In this document: one piece after another, positions 51,107-60,171 of the stretch
Numbering within the stretch: position 1 is the first letter of the stretch
How the letters are laid out: each line of letters starts with the position of its first letter
From: Bog-473 sp963736525
Lineage (GTDB): Bacteria > Actinomycetota > Acidimicrobiia > Acidimicrobiales > RAAP-2
Length of the DNA: 64,000 nt
Assembly: GCA_963736525.1 (NCBI GenBank)
Contig: CAVTPF010000002.1
Location: forward strand, 62,001-126,000
Direction of reading: 5' to 3'
Position numbers and translations under genes: made by a program
The notes under the pieces: generated by a model
Seen by the model: only the letters and a program-made list of their open reading frames with translations
Database searches by the model: none
What the model was told of the DNA's origin: nothing

Positions 51107-51709
51107 GTGACCTTCGTGGCCCACGTGGTTGAGTTCCTGCTGATCGCCGTGCTCGTCGGTGCGTTGGCGTTGGCCGCGGCCTTCGTGGTGGCCCGCAGCT
51201 ACGTGCGTCGGCACTGGCGCCTCGTGCGGGGCCACGTCGCCACCCGGGGGCTCCTGGCGACGGTGGCCCTCCTGTCGGCCGGACGAGAGCGCTACGCGGC
51301 GCGGGCGACGCCCGAGCAGCTGAGCCGCGGCGCGTCAGCCCGGGTGCGGCGCCGCATGTGGGTGGCCGTCGAGGACGCCGAGGTGGCCGTCGCCCACGCC
51401 GACGCGCACGACGCCCCGGTGGCCGAGCTGCCCTCGGTGTGCCGCTCGCTGCGCACCGTCGCCGGGGAGCTGGACTCACTGCTGCGGCTGGAACGCCGGC
51501 TGCCGGGCGGTGCCGGTCGGACCGACGCGGTCCGGCTCCAGGTGGCGGACGTGATCGCCGCCGCCAGGGACGTGCAGGCCGCCGCGCTGCGGGCCGGGAG
51601 CGACGCCACCGAACCACAGGTGCGCTCCATGGTGGACCGGGCTCGGGACGAGGTCGACATCGTGTCGACCGCCCTGTCGCGCATGCGCGCGCTGGCCCGG
51701 CCGCGCTGA
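51107..51709 (+). CDS. single-helix membrane protein of unknown function
   Basis: A 200-residue protein with one N-terminal helix (about 3-30) followed by a mostly helical, Arg/Ala-rich soluble part. No domain is recognised. The GTG start lies 6 nt after TAGGAT. Codon use and GC3 resemble the neighbours, so it is probably a real gene. It is followed 57 nt later by the GH1 gene. Confidence 0.65.
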   Translation: MTFVAHVVEFLLIAVLVGALALAAAFVVARSYVRRHWRLVRGHVATRGLLATVALLSAGRERYAARATPEQLSRGASARVRRRMWVAVEDAEVAVAHADAHDAPVAELPSVCRSLRTVAGELDSLLRLERRLPGGAGRTDAVRLQVADVIAAARDVQAAALRAGSDATEPQVRSMVDRARDEVDIVSTALSRMRALARPR

Positions 51710-51766
51710 CGCTCCCTCCCGGGACCACCGTCGTCCCCGGCCGCCTGCGCCTGCCAAGCTGAGCGG

Positions 51767-53271
51767 ATGTCCGGCCGCGCCCCTGCCAGCCTGCTCGGCG
51801 AGGACTTCCTGGCCGGCGTCGCGACCTCGGGCTACCAGATCGAGGGCGGGTACAACGGCGAGGGCGAGCCGCACAACAACTGGTCCGGCTGGGAGGGCAG
51901 CGGCCGGGTGGCGCGCTCGGGCCTGGCCTGCGACTTCTGGCGGCATCCCGAGGAGGCCCTGGACCGGGCCGCCGCCATCGGGTGCAACGCCTTCCGACTC
52001 TCGGTCGAGTGGGCGCGCCTCGAGCCGAGTCCTGGGCACTTCGACCACGCCGCCCTGGAGCGCTACGCCGACATCCTCGCCCTGTGCGCGGCCCGGGGCC
52101 TCGAGCCGGTGGTCACCCTGTACCACTTCACCCATCCCTGGTGGCTCGGCGAGGAGTTCTGGTTGCGCCCCGGTTCGCCCGACGTCTTCGCCCGGCACGT
52201 CGCCCGCGTCGTGCCGGCGCTCGCCCCCTACTGCCGGCGCTGGGTCACGGTGAACGAGCCGAACATCGTGATGCTCATGGGCTGGATCGAGGGTGCCTGC
52301 CCGCCCGGGCGGCGCATGGCCGTCTCCGACGCCTTCTGCGTCCTCGACAACCTGCTCACCGCGCACGTGCTGGCGGCCGACGCCGTCGCCGCCGCGCAGG
52401 GGGGAGCCGAGGTGACCCTCAACACGAGTTCATCGTCGGTCTACGAGCTCGACCGGATGCTGCTCGACCTGCTCCAGCTGCGCCAGGCCGGGGTCGACCC
52501 CAGTGACGTCGACCAGTACGCCGACGAGCGCCGAGCCATCCACGACGCCGCCTTCCCGCCGCGCCACGCCGGGGAGGCGGCCATACGCCGGTTCTTCGCC
52601 GCCATCTCCCCCTACGGCGCGGTTCGGGAAGCGGGACGGGGGCCCGCCTGGGCCCGCCTGCGCGGCGTGACGCGCCGCGTCGCGCCGCGGCGCGTGGTCA
52701 CCGCGGTGCACGAGTCGGAACGGGCGGCGACCCTCGACGCCGTCGGCTTCGACTGGTACGACCCCGTCGCCAGCCACGCCATGCGCCTCCCGGGCCGCCG
52801 TGCCCCCGACGGGACCTACGACTGGTCCTTCGGGCGGGCCCTGTGGGACGTCCAGTCGCATCCCTCGGGGCTGCGGTCGTGGTGCGCCACCGAGGCCGCC
52901 CTCCGCCCCGGGCTCCCGCTGTGGGTGGTCGAGAACGGCATGGCGACCCGCGTGCGGCACGACGGGCGCCCGCTGCCCCGCGAGGACGGCATGGACCGGC
53001 CGCGTTACGTCCGCGAGCACCTCGGTGCGGTGGCCGACGCCGTCGCCGACGGGACCCCGGTGCGCGCCTACTTCCACTGGTCGTTGGTCGACAACTACGA
53101 GTGGGGCTCCTACGAGCCCCGCTTCGGCCTGTTCGGCCTCGACCGCCGCGACCCGTCCGGCGTGCGCTGGATGGACACCGACGCCCAGGGCGACGACGCC
53201 GGGGGGAATTCGCCCGGGTCCTCGCCGGCCTGCGGTCCGGGGACCGTTCGGTCCTGGAGCCGCCGGGCTGA
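51767..53271 (+). CDS. glycoside hydrolase family 1 enzyme, frameshifted near C-terminus
   Basis: About 500 residues. The N-terminal FLAGVATSGYQIEGG and the retaining catalytic pair E164 (TVNEPN, acid/base) and E389 (VVENGMA, nucleophile) mark GH1, which includes beta-glucosidases. SLVDNYEWGSYEPRFGLFGLDRRDP is the classical C-terminal block. After residue 478 the frame reads into antisense sequence; the natural end EFARVLAGLRSGDRSVLEPPG lies in the next frame and ends at 53271. The shift is in the G run at 53201-53206, where one additional G restores it. Substrate unknown. Confidence 0.82.
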
Positions 53272-53281
53272 CCGGGTGCCG

Positions 53282-53941
53282 TCAACCGGCGGTGTCGCCC
53301 CCGGGCGTCGCCGCCTCGGCGGGGCCCTCGATCTCCTCTTTGCTCTTGCGGCGGTGGCGCAGCACCAAGAAGACGATGACGACGACGATGATGCCGAGCA
53401 GCACGTCGGACGCGATGCCGCTCGCCTTCTCCACCCGTTCACCGACGAAGTAGCCGAGGAGCGTGTAGCAGATGCCCCAGCAGATGCCGCCGACTGCGTT
53501 GGCGGCGAGGAAGACGCGGTAGCGCAAGTCCGACATGCCGGCGAGCCCTGGAACGACGGCGCGCAGGAAGGCGGAGAAGCGGGCCACGAAGACGGCGACG
53601 GCGCCCCGGCGGTTCAGCTGGTCCAGCGCGGCGCCGACACCCTTCTGGCGTCTGCGCAGCGGTCCCAGCTGCAGGAGCTTGCGTCCCCACCGCTCGCCCA
53701 CGGCATAGCCGACCGAGTCGCCCACGATGGCGCACAGCACCACCACGATGACGATGCCGCTCAGGCTGACGCCGCCCCTGGAGGCGAGCACGCCGCCGAG
53801 GATGGCGGCGGTCTCGCCCGGGAACACGAAACCCAGCATGACGGCGTCCTCGGCGAAGACGAGCAGGCCGACCAGCGCGTAGGCCTGCCACCCGTGCAGC
53901 GAGAGCAGCGGCTGCAGGAGCCGGCTGATCACGGCGGGCAC
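53282..53941 (-). CDS. DedA/VTT family membrane protein
   Basis: A 219-residue DedA-family protein. Characteristic pieces are FVFPGETAAILGG, the re-entrant region FVARFSAFLRAVVPGLAGMSDLRYRVFLAANAVGG (shown in part), and several helices. The family is linked to membrane lipid transport or undecaprenyl phosphate recycling in some bacteria. It starts with GTG 53941 and its C-terminal tail is polar. It ends 11 nt from the GH1 stop in a convergent arrangement. Confidence 0.87.
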   Translation of the reverse strand: MPAVISRLLQPLLSLHGWQAYALVGLLVFAEDAVMLGFVFPGETAAILGGVLASRGGVSLSGIVIVVVLCAIVGDSVGYAVGERWGRKLLQLGPLRRRQKGVGAALDQLNRRGAVAVFVARFSAFLRAVVPGLAGMSDLRYRVFLAANAVGGICWGICYTLLGYFVGERVEKASGIASDVLLGIIVVVIVFLVLRHRRKSKEEIEGPAEAATPGGDTAG

Positions 53942-53993
53942 TCCGGGCGCCGGGAGAGGCGGGTGAAGGGCCGGACCCGCCCCACGGCGATCG

Positions 53994-55109
53994 TCAGTTG
54001 ACGGCGCGCAGCGTGTACTCGCGCGGGGTGAGCTGGCGCCAGCGGCTCTCGAGTTGCACGACGAACTCGCGGCCCCGGACGAGGTGGGTCAAGATGTCGG
54101 CCTGGCCCTGGGGCCGAGCCAGCATCCAGCTGTGGCCCCCCGGCACCCACAGGACGGGCGAGCGCGCGATGGTGGCGAACTCCAGCGCGGTGTGCCCCGG
54201 CGTGATGCGGTCGAAACAGCCCCATTCGTTGAGGATGGGTATCTGCTGAGCGACGAGGTGGCGCACCTCGCTGCGCTGGTCGACCGACATGAGCATGCTC
54301 CCGACGGGCAGCGTCTGGGACATCGTCCGGATGTTGTGGCGCATGTCGGGCAGCACGGCGCGCACGGTCGAGTACATGCGGCCTATGGCGAGGTCGGGCA
54401 GGTCGAAGAAGACGGCGGCGATCATGTCGACCATGGGCGCGACGTCGGGCAGGACCGGTGAGAGGAACGTCGGGATGATGCCGGTGCGCTCCTTCCAGGC
54501 CGGGGTGCTCACCCCGTCGCGGTAGATCACCGCGAGGGTGCGTCGGGGGTGGTCGTGCGCGAACTGCACCGCCACCGCGCCGCCCATGGAGTGGCCCAAC
54601 AGGACGAGCGGCCCGGCGTCGACCTTGTGCACGATGGCCATGACCTGGTTGGCCAGGCTCTCCATGGAGACGTCCTGCCACTCGAGCGGGTCACTGCCGC
54701 CGAAGCCCGGCAGGCTCGGGTTGATGACGCGCCAGCCCATCTGCTCGGCCAGCCGGGCGCTCTCCCGCCAGTACATGCCGCCGCCCGCGAAGTAGCCGTG
54801 GATGTTCACCGCCCAAATGGGTGGGGTCCCGGGACCGTCGGGCCCGTGCGCGTCGGCGTTGTCCGACACGGCGAAGCGGAGGCGCCGGCCCTCCACCATG
54901 ATGGAGCTGGGGACCATCCGGATGGTGGGGCTCTTGCGGATCTTGCGGGCGAATTGGTCCCGCACGACCCCGAGGCCGTGCGGCGCGTGGCCCGCGTCGA
55001 CCAGCTGCACGGGCGACGGTCCATCCAAGGGGGCGACGATGGCGCCCGATATCTGCAGGGCGTCCTCGGACTGGGGGGCCTCCTTCGACTTGAAAAACCG
55101 AGCCGCCAT
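53994..55109 (-). CDS. alpha/beta hydrolase
   Basis: A 371-residue alpha/beta-hydrolase. The nucleophile elbow is GHSMGG and a likely catalytic His is in VPGGHSWML; the oxyanion region is NIHGYFAGG. The first 85 residues are a non-hydrolase extension. ATG 55109 with GGAG upstream is preferred; ATG 55142 would add 11 residues. The substrate cannot be told from sequence. It is followed by the DedA gene on the same strand after 52 nt. Confidence 0.8.
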   Translation of the reverse strand: MAARFFKSKEAPQSEDALQISGAIVAPLDGPSPVQLVDAGHAPHGLGVVRDQFARKIRKSPTIRMVPSSIMVEGRRLRFAVSDNADAHGPDGPGTPPIWAVNIHGYFAGGGMYWRESARLAEQMGWRVINPSLPGFGGSDPLEWQDVSMESLANQVMAIVHKVDAGPLVLLGHSMGGAVAVQFAHDHPRRTLAVIYRDGVSTPAWKERTGIIPTFLSPVLPDVAPMVDMIAAVFFDLPDLAIGRMYSTVRAVLPDMRHNIRTMSQTLPVGSMLMSVDQRSEVRHLVAQQIPILNEWGCFDRITPGHTALEFATIARSPVLWVPGGHSWMLARPQGQADILTHLVRGREFVVQLESRWRQLTPREYTLRAVN

Positions 55110-55255
55110 GCGACACTCCAGTCCTGCGCCCACCTGGCGCATCGTCCACCCCTACCCGCCGGCGACGGGCCCTCGATTTCCCACGGTATCCGACCCCAGC
55201 CGCAGGCCGGCAACTCGCGCGTGCGCCGGAGCGTCAGGGCTGCGACGATGGACCC

Positions 55256-56923
55256 ATGTGCGCCGACATCGTGATCCGGGGGGGCATCGTGGTCGACGGG
55301 ACGGGGGCGGCCGGCCGGCCCTGCGACGTCGCCGTCACCGACGGCCGCATCAGCGGCATCGGCACCGGCCTCGAAGGCGAGCGCGTGCTCGACGCCGGCG
55401 GCCAGGTCGTGTGCCCGGGCTTCATCGACATCCACACCCACTACGACGCGCAGGTGTTCTGGGACCCGGACCTCACGCCGTCGTCGTTCCACGGCGTGAC
55501 GACCGTCATCGCCGGCAACTGCGGGTTCTCCATTGCGCCCATCCGCGCCGACGGCGTCTCGCTGTTGGCGCGCACCCTCCAGCACGTCGAGGACATGAGC
55601 TTCGACACCCTGGCGGCCGGCGTGCCCTGGGCCGAGTTCGAGACCTTCCCCCAGTACCTCGACGCCGTGGCGGCGCGGGGGACGGCGCTCAACTACGGCT
55701 GTTACGTCGGGCACACCGCGGTGCGCCTGTACGTGATGGGTGAGGATGCCTACGAGCGCGCCGCGACCGCCGAGGAGATCGCGCTGATGCAGTCGGTGGT
55801 GGCCGACGCCATGGCGGGTGGCGCGGCGGGGTTCGCCTCGAGTGCGTCGCCGACGCACAACGGTGACAGCGGACGGCCCGTTCCGTCGCGGGTGGCCGAC
55901 CTCGCCGAGCTGCGTGCCCTCCTCGAACCGCTCAAGCAGTGCGGGCGCGGTGTGGTGGCTCTGCTGCCGGGCGGGGTCTTCTCCAACCAGGAGGTCTTCC
56001 GGCTCCAACGCGAGGTCGGGCGCCCCTTCACCTGGACGGCGCTCCTGACGGTGAAGGGCTACCCCTACCACGAGAAGGTCATCGCGGAGCACGACGCCGC
56101 CTGGGCCGACGGGGTCGAGGTGTGGCCGCAGGTCTCCTGTCGACCGCTGGTCTTCCAGATGAACCTCTCCGAGCCGTTCACCCTGAACATGCGCCCGACG
56201 TTCGCCGCGCTGATGGGCAAGTCGAAAGAAGAGCGCATCGCGGCCTACCGCGACCCGGCCTGGCGCGCCTCGGCCTGGGAGGACGTCAGTGGCAAGGCGG
56301 GCGGGTTCCCCCTGAACTGGGCGTCCATTTCGGTGGCCGAGTCCCGCTCCCACCCCGAGCTGGCCGATCACCCGGTAGGGGTGCTGGCCGACGAACGCGG
56401 CTGCACGCCGCTCGACGTCATGCTCGACGTCTCGCTCGACGACGACCTCGAGTCGCGCTTCTGGTCGGTCCTGGCCAACGACGATCCCGAGGCCATCGCC
56501 TGGCTGCTGCCGCGGGACAACGTCCTGCTCGGCCTGGCCGACTCGGGGGCGCACGTCTCGCAGCTCTGCGACGCGTGCTTCTCCACCGACCTGCTCGGCA
56601 ACTGGGTGCGTGGCCGCGGCGTCATGCCGCTCGAACGCGCCATCCACAAGCTGACCGGCGAGCCTGCGGGCGTCTACGGCCTCGCCGACCGGGGCACGGT
56701 CGAGGTCGGCAAGGCGGCCGACCTCTGCGTCTTCGACCCCGAGACCGTTGCGCCAGGTCCGCTGCGCCGCGTGCGGGACTTCCCGGCTGACGGCGAGCGC
56801 CTGACTGCGGACGCCCCGGTGGGGATGACGCACACACTGGTCAACGGGGTGCCCATCCGGGTCGATGGCGCGCCGGCGGCCGAGGGCCTGGCGGCGCGAC
56901 CGGGCGTCGTGCTGCGCGGCTGA
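55256..56923 (+). CDS. N-acyl-D-amino-acid deacylase-like amidohydrolase
   Basis: A 555-residue metal-dependent hydrolase of the amidohydrolase superfamily, D-aminoacylase branch. IDIHTHYDAQ holds the metal-binding His pair, TTVIAGNCGFS and YVGHTAVR are branch signatures, and LADSGAHVSQ has the catalytic Asp. C-terminal KLTGEPAGVYGLADRGTVEVGKAADLCVFDP is common to the family. The ATG at 55256 is preceded 6 nt upstream by GACGAT, a weak -10. The real substrate is unknown; members also act on other ring or amide compounds. Confidence 0.85.
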   Translation: MCADIVIRGGIVVDGTGAAGRPCDVAVTDGRISGIGTGLEGERVLDAGGQVVCPGFIDIHTHYDAQVFWDPDLTPSSFHGVTTVIAGNCGFSIAPIRADGVSLLARTLQHVEDMSFDTLAAGVPWAEFETFPQYLDAVAARGTALNYGCYVGHTAVRLYVMGEDAYERAATAEEIALMQSVVADAMAGGAAGFASSASPTHNGDSGRPVPSRVADLAELRALLEPLKQCGRGVVALLPGGVFSNQEVFRLQREVGRPFTWTALLTVKGYPYHEKVIAEHDAAWADGVEVWPQVSCRPLVFQMNLSEPFTLNMRPTFAALMGKSKEERIAAYRDPAWRASAWEDVSGKAGGFPLNWASISVAESRSHPELADHPVGVLADERGCTPLDVMLDVSLDDDLESRFWSVLANDDPEAIAWLLPRDNVLLGLADSGAHVSQLCDACFSTDLLGNWVRGRGVMPLERAIHKLTGEPAGVYGLADRGTVEVGKAADLCVFDPETVAPGPLRRVRDFPADGERLTADAPVGMTHTLVNGVPIRVDGAPAAEGLAARPGVVLRG

Positions 56924-56926
56924 TCG

Positions 56927-57727
56927 CTACGTGACGTCGCGGCGGAACGTCGTGTAGTAGCCGATGGCGAGGGGCACCAGGCCCCAGGCCAGCATGACGA
57001 GGCCGCCTTGCCACCACGTGAGCAGATGGAACCCGGCCCCCCGGCCCCCTCCGCCGAAGCCGCGGGCGATGTCCCCGGCCAGGGCGGCGCCGGCGCCGTT
57101 GGGGAGCCAGTTCAGGTTGTAATGGAAGATGGCGCGGGCGAGCGCGATGAGGATGCTCTCCAATATGAGGGTCCCGCCGATGGTGAGCAGGATCGCCGCC
57201 ACCTGGTTCTTGACCAGGGTGCCGAAGCCGAGTCCGAAGAGGCCCAGCAGGATGGCGGAGGCGAACAGGCCCGGCACGACCGCCCCCACCTGATCGGTCA
57301 CCTGTGACGTCGCACCCCCCAGGGCCACGTCCCAGGGCAGCCCCACCGCGGCCACGGCCACCAGTGAGAGCAGCGCGATGAGGATGCACCACAGCGCGGT
57401 GACGACGACCTTCGCCCCGAGCACGCGGACCCGGACCGGCGTGAGCACGAGCGTCGTCGTGATGGTCTTGTGCCGGTACTCGCCGGTGACGCACAGGACG
57501 CCCATGATGGGGGCGAGGACCTCCAGCCCGAAGTAGCCGGCGCCCAGGAGCTCGCGTCGCTGGCGCAGCGTCTGCACGAAGTAGAAGGTGTGGCCCGGGA
57601 AGCCGCCCGCGGCGGCGAGCACGGCGATGCAGATGAGGACGGTGAGCGGGAAGGCCAGGCCGAAGGTCACCCACACCCCGGGCATGGAGCGCATCTTGAT
57701 CAGCTCGGCGCGGATGGCGTTGATCAT
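56927..57727 (-). CDS. ABC transporter permease
   Basis: A 266-residue membrane protein with six hydrophobic segments of the ABC-2 type. INAIRAELIKMRSMPGVWVTFG and CVTGEYRHKTITTTLVLTPVR are typical of exporter permeases paired with one ATPase. ATG 57727 overlaps the stop of the ATPase gene (ATGA). The cargo is unknown. Confidence 0.85.
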   Translation of the reverse strand: MINAIRAELIKMRSMPGVWVTFGLAFPLTVLICIAVLAAAGGFPGHTFYFVQTLRQRRELLGAGYFGLEVLAPIMGVLCVTGEYRHKTITTTLVLTPVRVRVLGAKVVVTALWCILIALLSLVAVAAVGLPWDVALGGATSQVTDQVGAVVPGLFASAILLGLFGLGFGTLVKNQVAAILLTIGGTLILESILIALARAIFHYNLNWLPNGAGAALAGDIARGFGGGGRGAGFHLLTWWQGGLVMLAWGLVPLAIGYYTTFRRDVT

Positions 57728-58665
57728 GCGTGCGCCGCCACGTCGCCGAAACCGAGGCCGGCGGTCAGCGAGAGGAAGACGGACTCGAGGTCGGCGCCCT
57801 CCTGGGTGAGCTCGTACAGGACGACCTGGTTGCTGGCGAGCAGGGGCCCGACCTGCTCGGGCGTGACGCCGTCCATGACGACCTCGTCCTGCGCGATGCG
57901 GCGGAACGCGATGCCGGCCTCGGTCAGGACGCCGCCGAGCCTGTCGGCCTCGGGGGTGCGCGCCCGCATCGCGATGCCGGTCAGGCCCGACGTGATCTGT
58001 TCCAGCGTCCCTTGCGCCCTGAGCTGGCCGAAGGAGACGATCACGGCGTCGTCGATGGTCTGTGCCATCTCGGCCAGCAAATGTGACGACACCAGCACCG
58101 TGCGGCCCTCGCCGGCCAGGTAGCGCATGAAGTCGCGCAGCCAAGCGATGCCCTGGGGGTCGAGGCCGTTGGACGGCTCGTCGAGGATGAGCACGTCCGG
58201 GTCGCCGATGAGCGCGGTGGCCAGCTCGAGCCGCTGGCGCATCCCCATGGAGAAGCCACCGACCTTGCGCTTGGCGTCGGCCCTCAGACCCACCAGATCG
58301 AGCACTTCGTCGGCGCGCGCGTCGTCGTGGCCGCCGGCGCGGGCCACCATGCGCAGATGCGTCCGGGCCCGGCGCGCCGGGTGGAAGCTGGTCGCCTCGA
58401 GCACGGCTCCCACGGTGCCCGAGGGGTCCTCGATGTCGGCGTAATGGCGACCCCCGATGGTGGCCGTCCCCGCCGAGGGGTGGACCAGGCCGAGCAGCAT
58501 GCGCAAGGTCGTCGTCTTGCCCGACCCGTTGGGGCCGAGGAACCCCGTGACCCGCCCGGGTTCGACGGTGAACGAGAGGTGGTCCACGGCGAGCACGGGC
58601 CCGAAGTGCTTCGTCAGGCCGTTGAACTCGATGGGAAGGCCGCGGGTGGTGGCGCCGGCGGTCAT
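57724..58665 (-). CDS. ABC transporter ATP-binding protein
   Basis: A 313-residue ATPase. Walker A is GPNGSGKTTT, the signature region is FSMGMRQRLELA (variant of LSGGQ, as in many CcmA/DrrA-like exporters), and Walker B is VLILDEPSNGLDPQG. The C-terminal 90 residues form the extra domain of drug-type exporters. ATG 58665 follows TAGGGT at 58675-58680 (minus strand). It pairs with the downstream permease and lies after the KstR-like regulator. Confidence 0.9.
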   Translation of the reverse strand: MTAGATTRGLPIEFNGLTKHFGPVLAVDHLSFTVEPGRVTGFLGPNGSGKTTTLRMLLGLVHPSAGTATIGGRHYADIEDPSGTVGAVLEATSFHPARRARTHLRMVARAGGHDDARADEVLDLVGLRADAKRKVGGFSMGMRQRLELATALIGDPDVLILDEPSNGLDPQGIAWLRDFMRYLAGEGRTVLVSSHLLAEMAQTIDDAVIVSFGQLRAQGTLEQITSGLTGIAMRARTPEADRLGGVLTEAGIAFRRIAQDEVVMDGVTPEQVGPLLASNQVVLYELTQEGADLESVFLSLTAGLGFGDVAAHA

Positions 58666-58677
58666 CGGGGGCCGACC

Positions 58678-59301
58678 CTAGCGCGGGACCCCGGGCTCTT
58701 CGTGTCGGTGCTCGGTCAGCTCGTCGGGGAGGAGCAGCCGCACCGACACCGCCAGCTCGTCGTAGACACGCGCCATGGTCGACCAGCCGTTGATCCACCC
58801 CACCAGCGCCGAGTACCACACATGGCCGATCATGCGCGCCCGGTCGGACATGTCGGGGATGTCGGGCTGGCCCATGGCCCGCGAAATGATCCCTTCCATC
58901 AAGAGCGTGATCTGCTGCTGGCAGCCGACGGCGGCGGGGTCCGGCGAGGACAGCGAGATGAAGACGGCGGCAACCAGCTTGGGCTGGCGGCCCATGGCCC
59001 GCAGTGCCCGGTCCAGGACGTCGAGCACGCGGTCGGCCGGATGCTCGCCCCGGGGCGGGTGTTGCCCGATGCGGTTGTCGAGCATCTCGACCCAGTGCAC
59101 GAGCGTCGCCGCCAGCAGATGGTCCTTGCTCGTGAAATAGCGGTACACGGTGCCCATGGCCACGTCGGCCCGCGCTGCGACGTCCCGCATCTGCACGGCC
59201 TCGTACCCGCCTTCGAGCCCCAGGGCCATGGCGGCATCGATGACGCGCTGGCGCCGGGCCTGTTGCGCGCGGGTGAGCGGGCGGGCCACCGTCTGCTCCA
59301 T
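58678..59301 (-). CDS. TetR family regulator, KstR-like
   Basis: A 207-residue regulator. The DNA-binding part GGYEAVQMRDVAARADVAMGTVYRYFTSKDHLL closely resembles KstR, the mycobacterial repressor of sterol catabolism (comparison from memory, shown in part), and the C-terminal domain has the same layout. The ATG at 59301 lies 6 nt after TACGCT (59313-59308, minus strand). It is divergent from another TetR gene. No recognisable KstR operator is seen in the 63-bp gap. Confidence 0.82.
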   Translation of the reverse strand: MEQTVARPLTRAQQARRQRVIDAAMALGLEGGYEAVQMRDVAARADVAMGTVYRYFTSKDHLLAATLVHWVEMLDNRIGQHPPRGEHPADRVLDVLDRALRAMGRQPKLVAAVFISLSSPDPAAVGCQQQITLLMEGIISRAMGQPDIPDMSDRARMIGHVWYSALVGWINGWSTMARVYDELAVSVRLLLPDELTEHRHEEPGVPR

Positions 59302-59307
59302 TGCGAC

Positions 59308-59356
59308 AGCGTATCCGCACCGTCACCTGGGCCTTCGGGAACGGGGCCGCTACGCT
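59308..59356. promoter_or_regulatory. divergent TACGCT -10 elements between two TetR genes
   Basis: TACGCT on the minus strand at 59313-59308 precedes the KstR-like ATG by 6 nt; TACGCT on the plus strand at 59351-59356 precedes the ATG at 59365 by 8 nt. The two boxes are inverted copies and both predict leaderless starts. Confidence 0.5.
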
Positions 59357-59364
59357 GGCACGGC

Positions 59365-60171
59365 ATGGCAGGACCGCGTCCCGAGCGAGCGGCGGCCATC
59401 GTCGCGTTGGGTGAGTACGCCGAGGAGCTGGCCACCACCGACGGACGGGTCCCCGGGGAGCGGGGCCGCCAGACGCGCCAGCGCCTGCTCGACGCCACGG
59501 TGGAGCTCCTCACCACCACCTCGTGGCGTTCGGTCAAGGTCACCGACATCGCCCGGCAGGCGCGCACCTCCCCGGCCACCTTCTACCAGTACTTCGGGAA
59601 CGTGGAGCAGGCCATCGTCGTGCTGGCCGAGGGGATGGTCGACCAGGCGGCGCAGCTGGCCGAGTTCGTGGGCGGGGACTGGTCGGAGGAAGCGAGCTGG
59701 GACACCGCGCGGGCGGTGACCGAGCGGTTCCTCGCCTACTGGGAGGACAACCGCGCCGTGTTCCGCGTGGTCGACCTGGCGACAGAGGAAGGTGATGCGC
59801 AGCTGCGCGGCATCCGGGTGCGCGCGCTGAACGCCGTGACCGTGGCCCTGGCCCAGGTCATCGCCGCGGCCTCGCCCTCTGCCGAGGGGGGTCCCGGCGC
59901 CGCGACGTGCTCGCCGGCCGGTGCCGACCCGATGGCCGTCGCCGGGACGCTGGTGGCCATGCTCGCCAGCGTGTCGGCCCATCGCTACGGCTTCGAGTTC
60001 TGGGGCATCCGGACCGGCAACCTCGTCGACACCCAGGCCCGCATGCTCCATTGGGCCGTCACGGGCCGGCCGGCACCCCCGGCCGACATCCCCCGCCGCG
60101 AAGCGGCGCGGCCACGTACCGGCCCGGTCCTGGGCGGGGCGACCGCTCGCCGGCGCCGCGGCGTTACTTGA
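59365..60171 (+). CDS. TetR family transcriptional regulator
   Basis: A 268-residue regulator. Residues about 30-80 hold the helix-turn-helix (RQRLLDATVELL, VTDIARQARTSPATFYQYF). The C-terminal domain and an Arg-rich tail follow; the ligand is unknown. ATG 59365 lies 8 nt after TACGCT; the frame upstream reads antisense to the ABC ATPase and KstR-like genes. The 3' end overlaps the cyclase-family gene by 8 bp in a convergent manner. Confidence 0.82.
   Translation: MAGPRPERAAAIVALGEYAEELATTDGRVPGERGRQTRQRLLDATVELLTTTSWRSVKVTDIARQARTSPATFYQYFGNVEQAIVVLAEGMVDQAAQLAEFVGGDWSEEASWDTARAVTERFLAYWEDNRAVFRVVDLATEEGDAQLRGIRVRALNAVTVALAQVIAAASPSAEGGPGAATCSPAGADPMAVAGTLVAMLASVSAHRYGFEFWGIRTGNLVDTQARMLHWAVTGRPAPPADIPRREAARPRTGPVLGGATARRRRGVT

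Noticed and set aside
53272..54001. Extension of the GH1 protein with an Asp-rich run
   Set aside because: This part is antisense to the DedA and alpha/beta hydrolase genes and results from the frameshift at 53201-53206.
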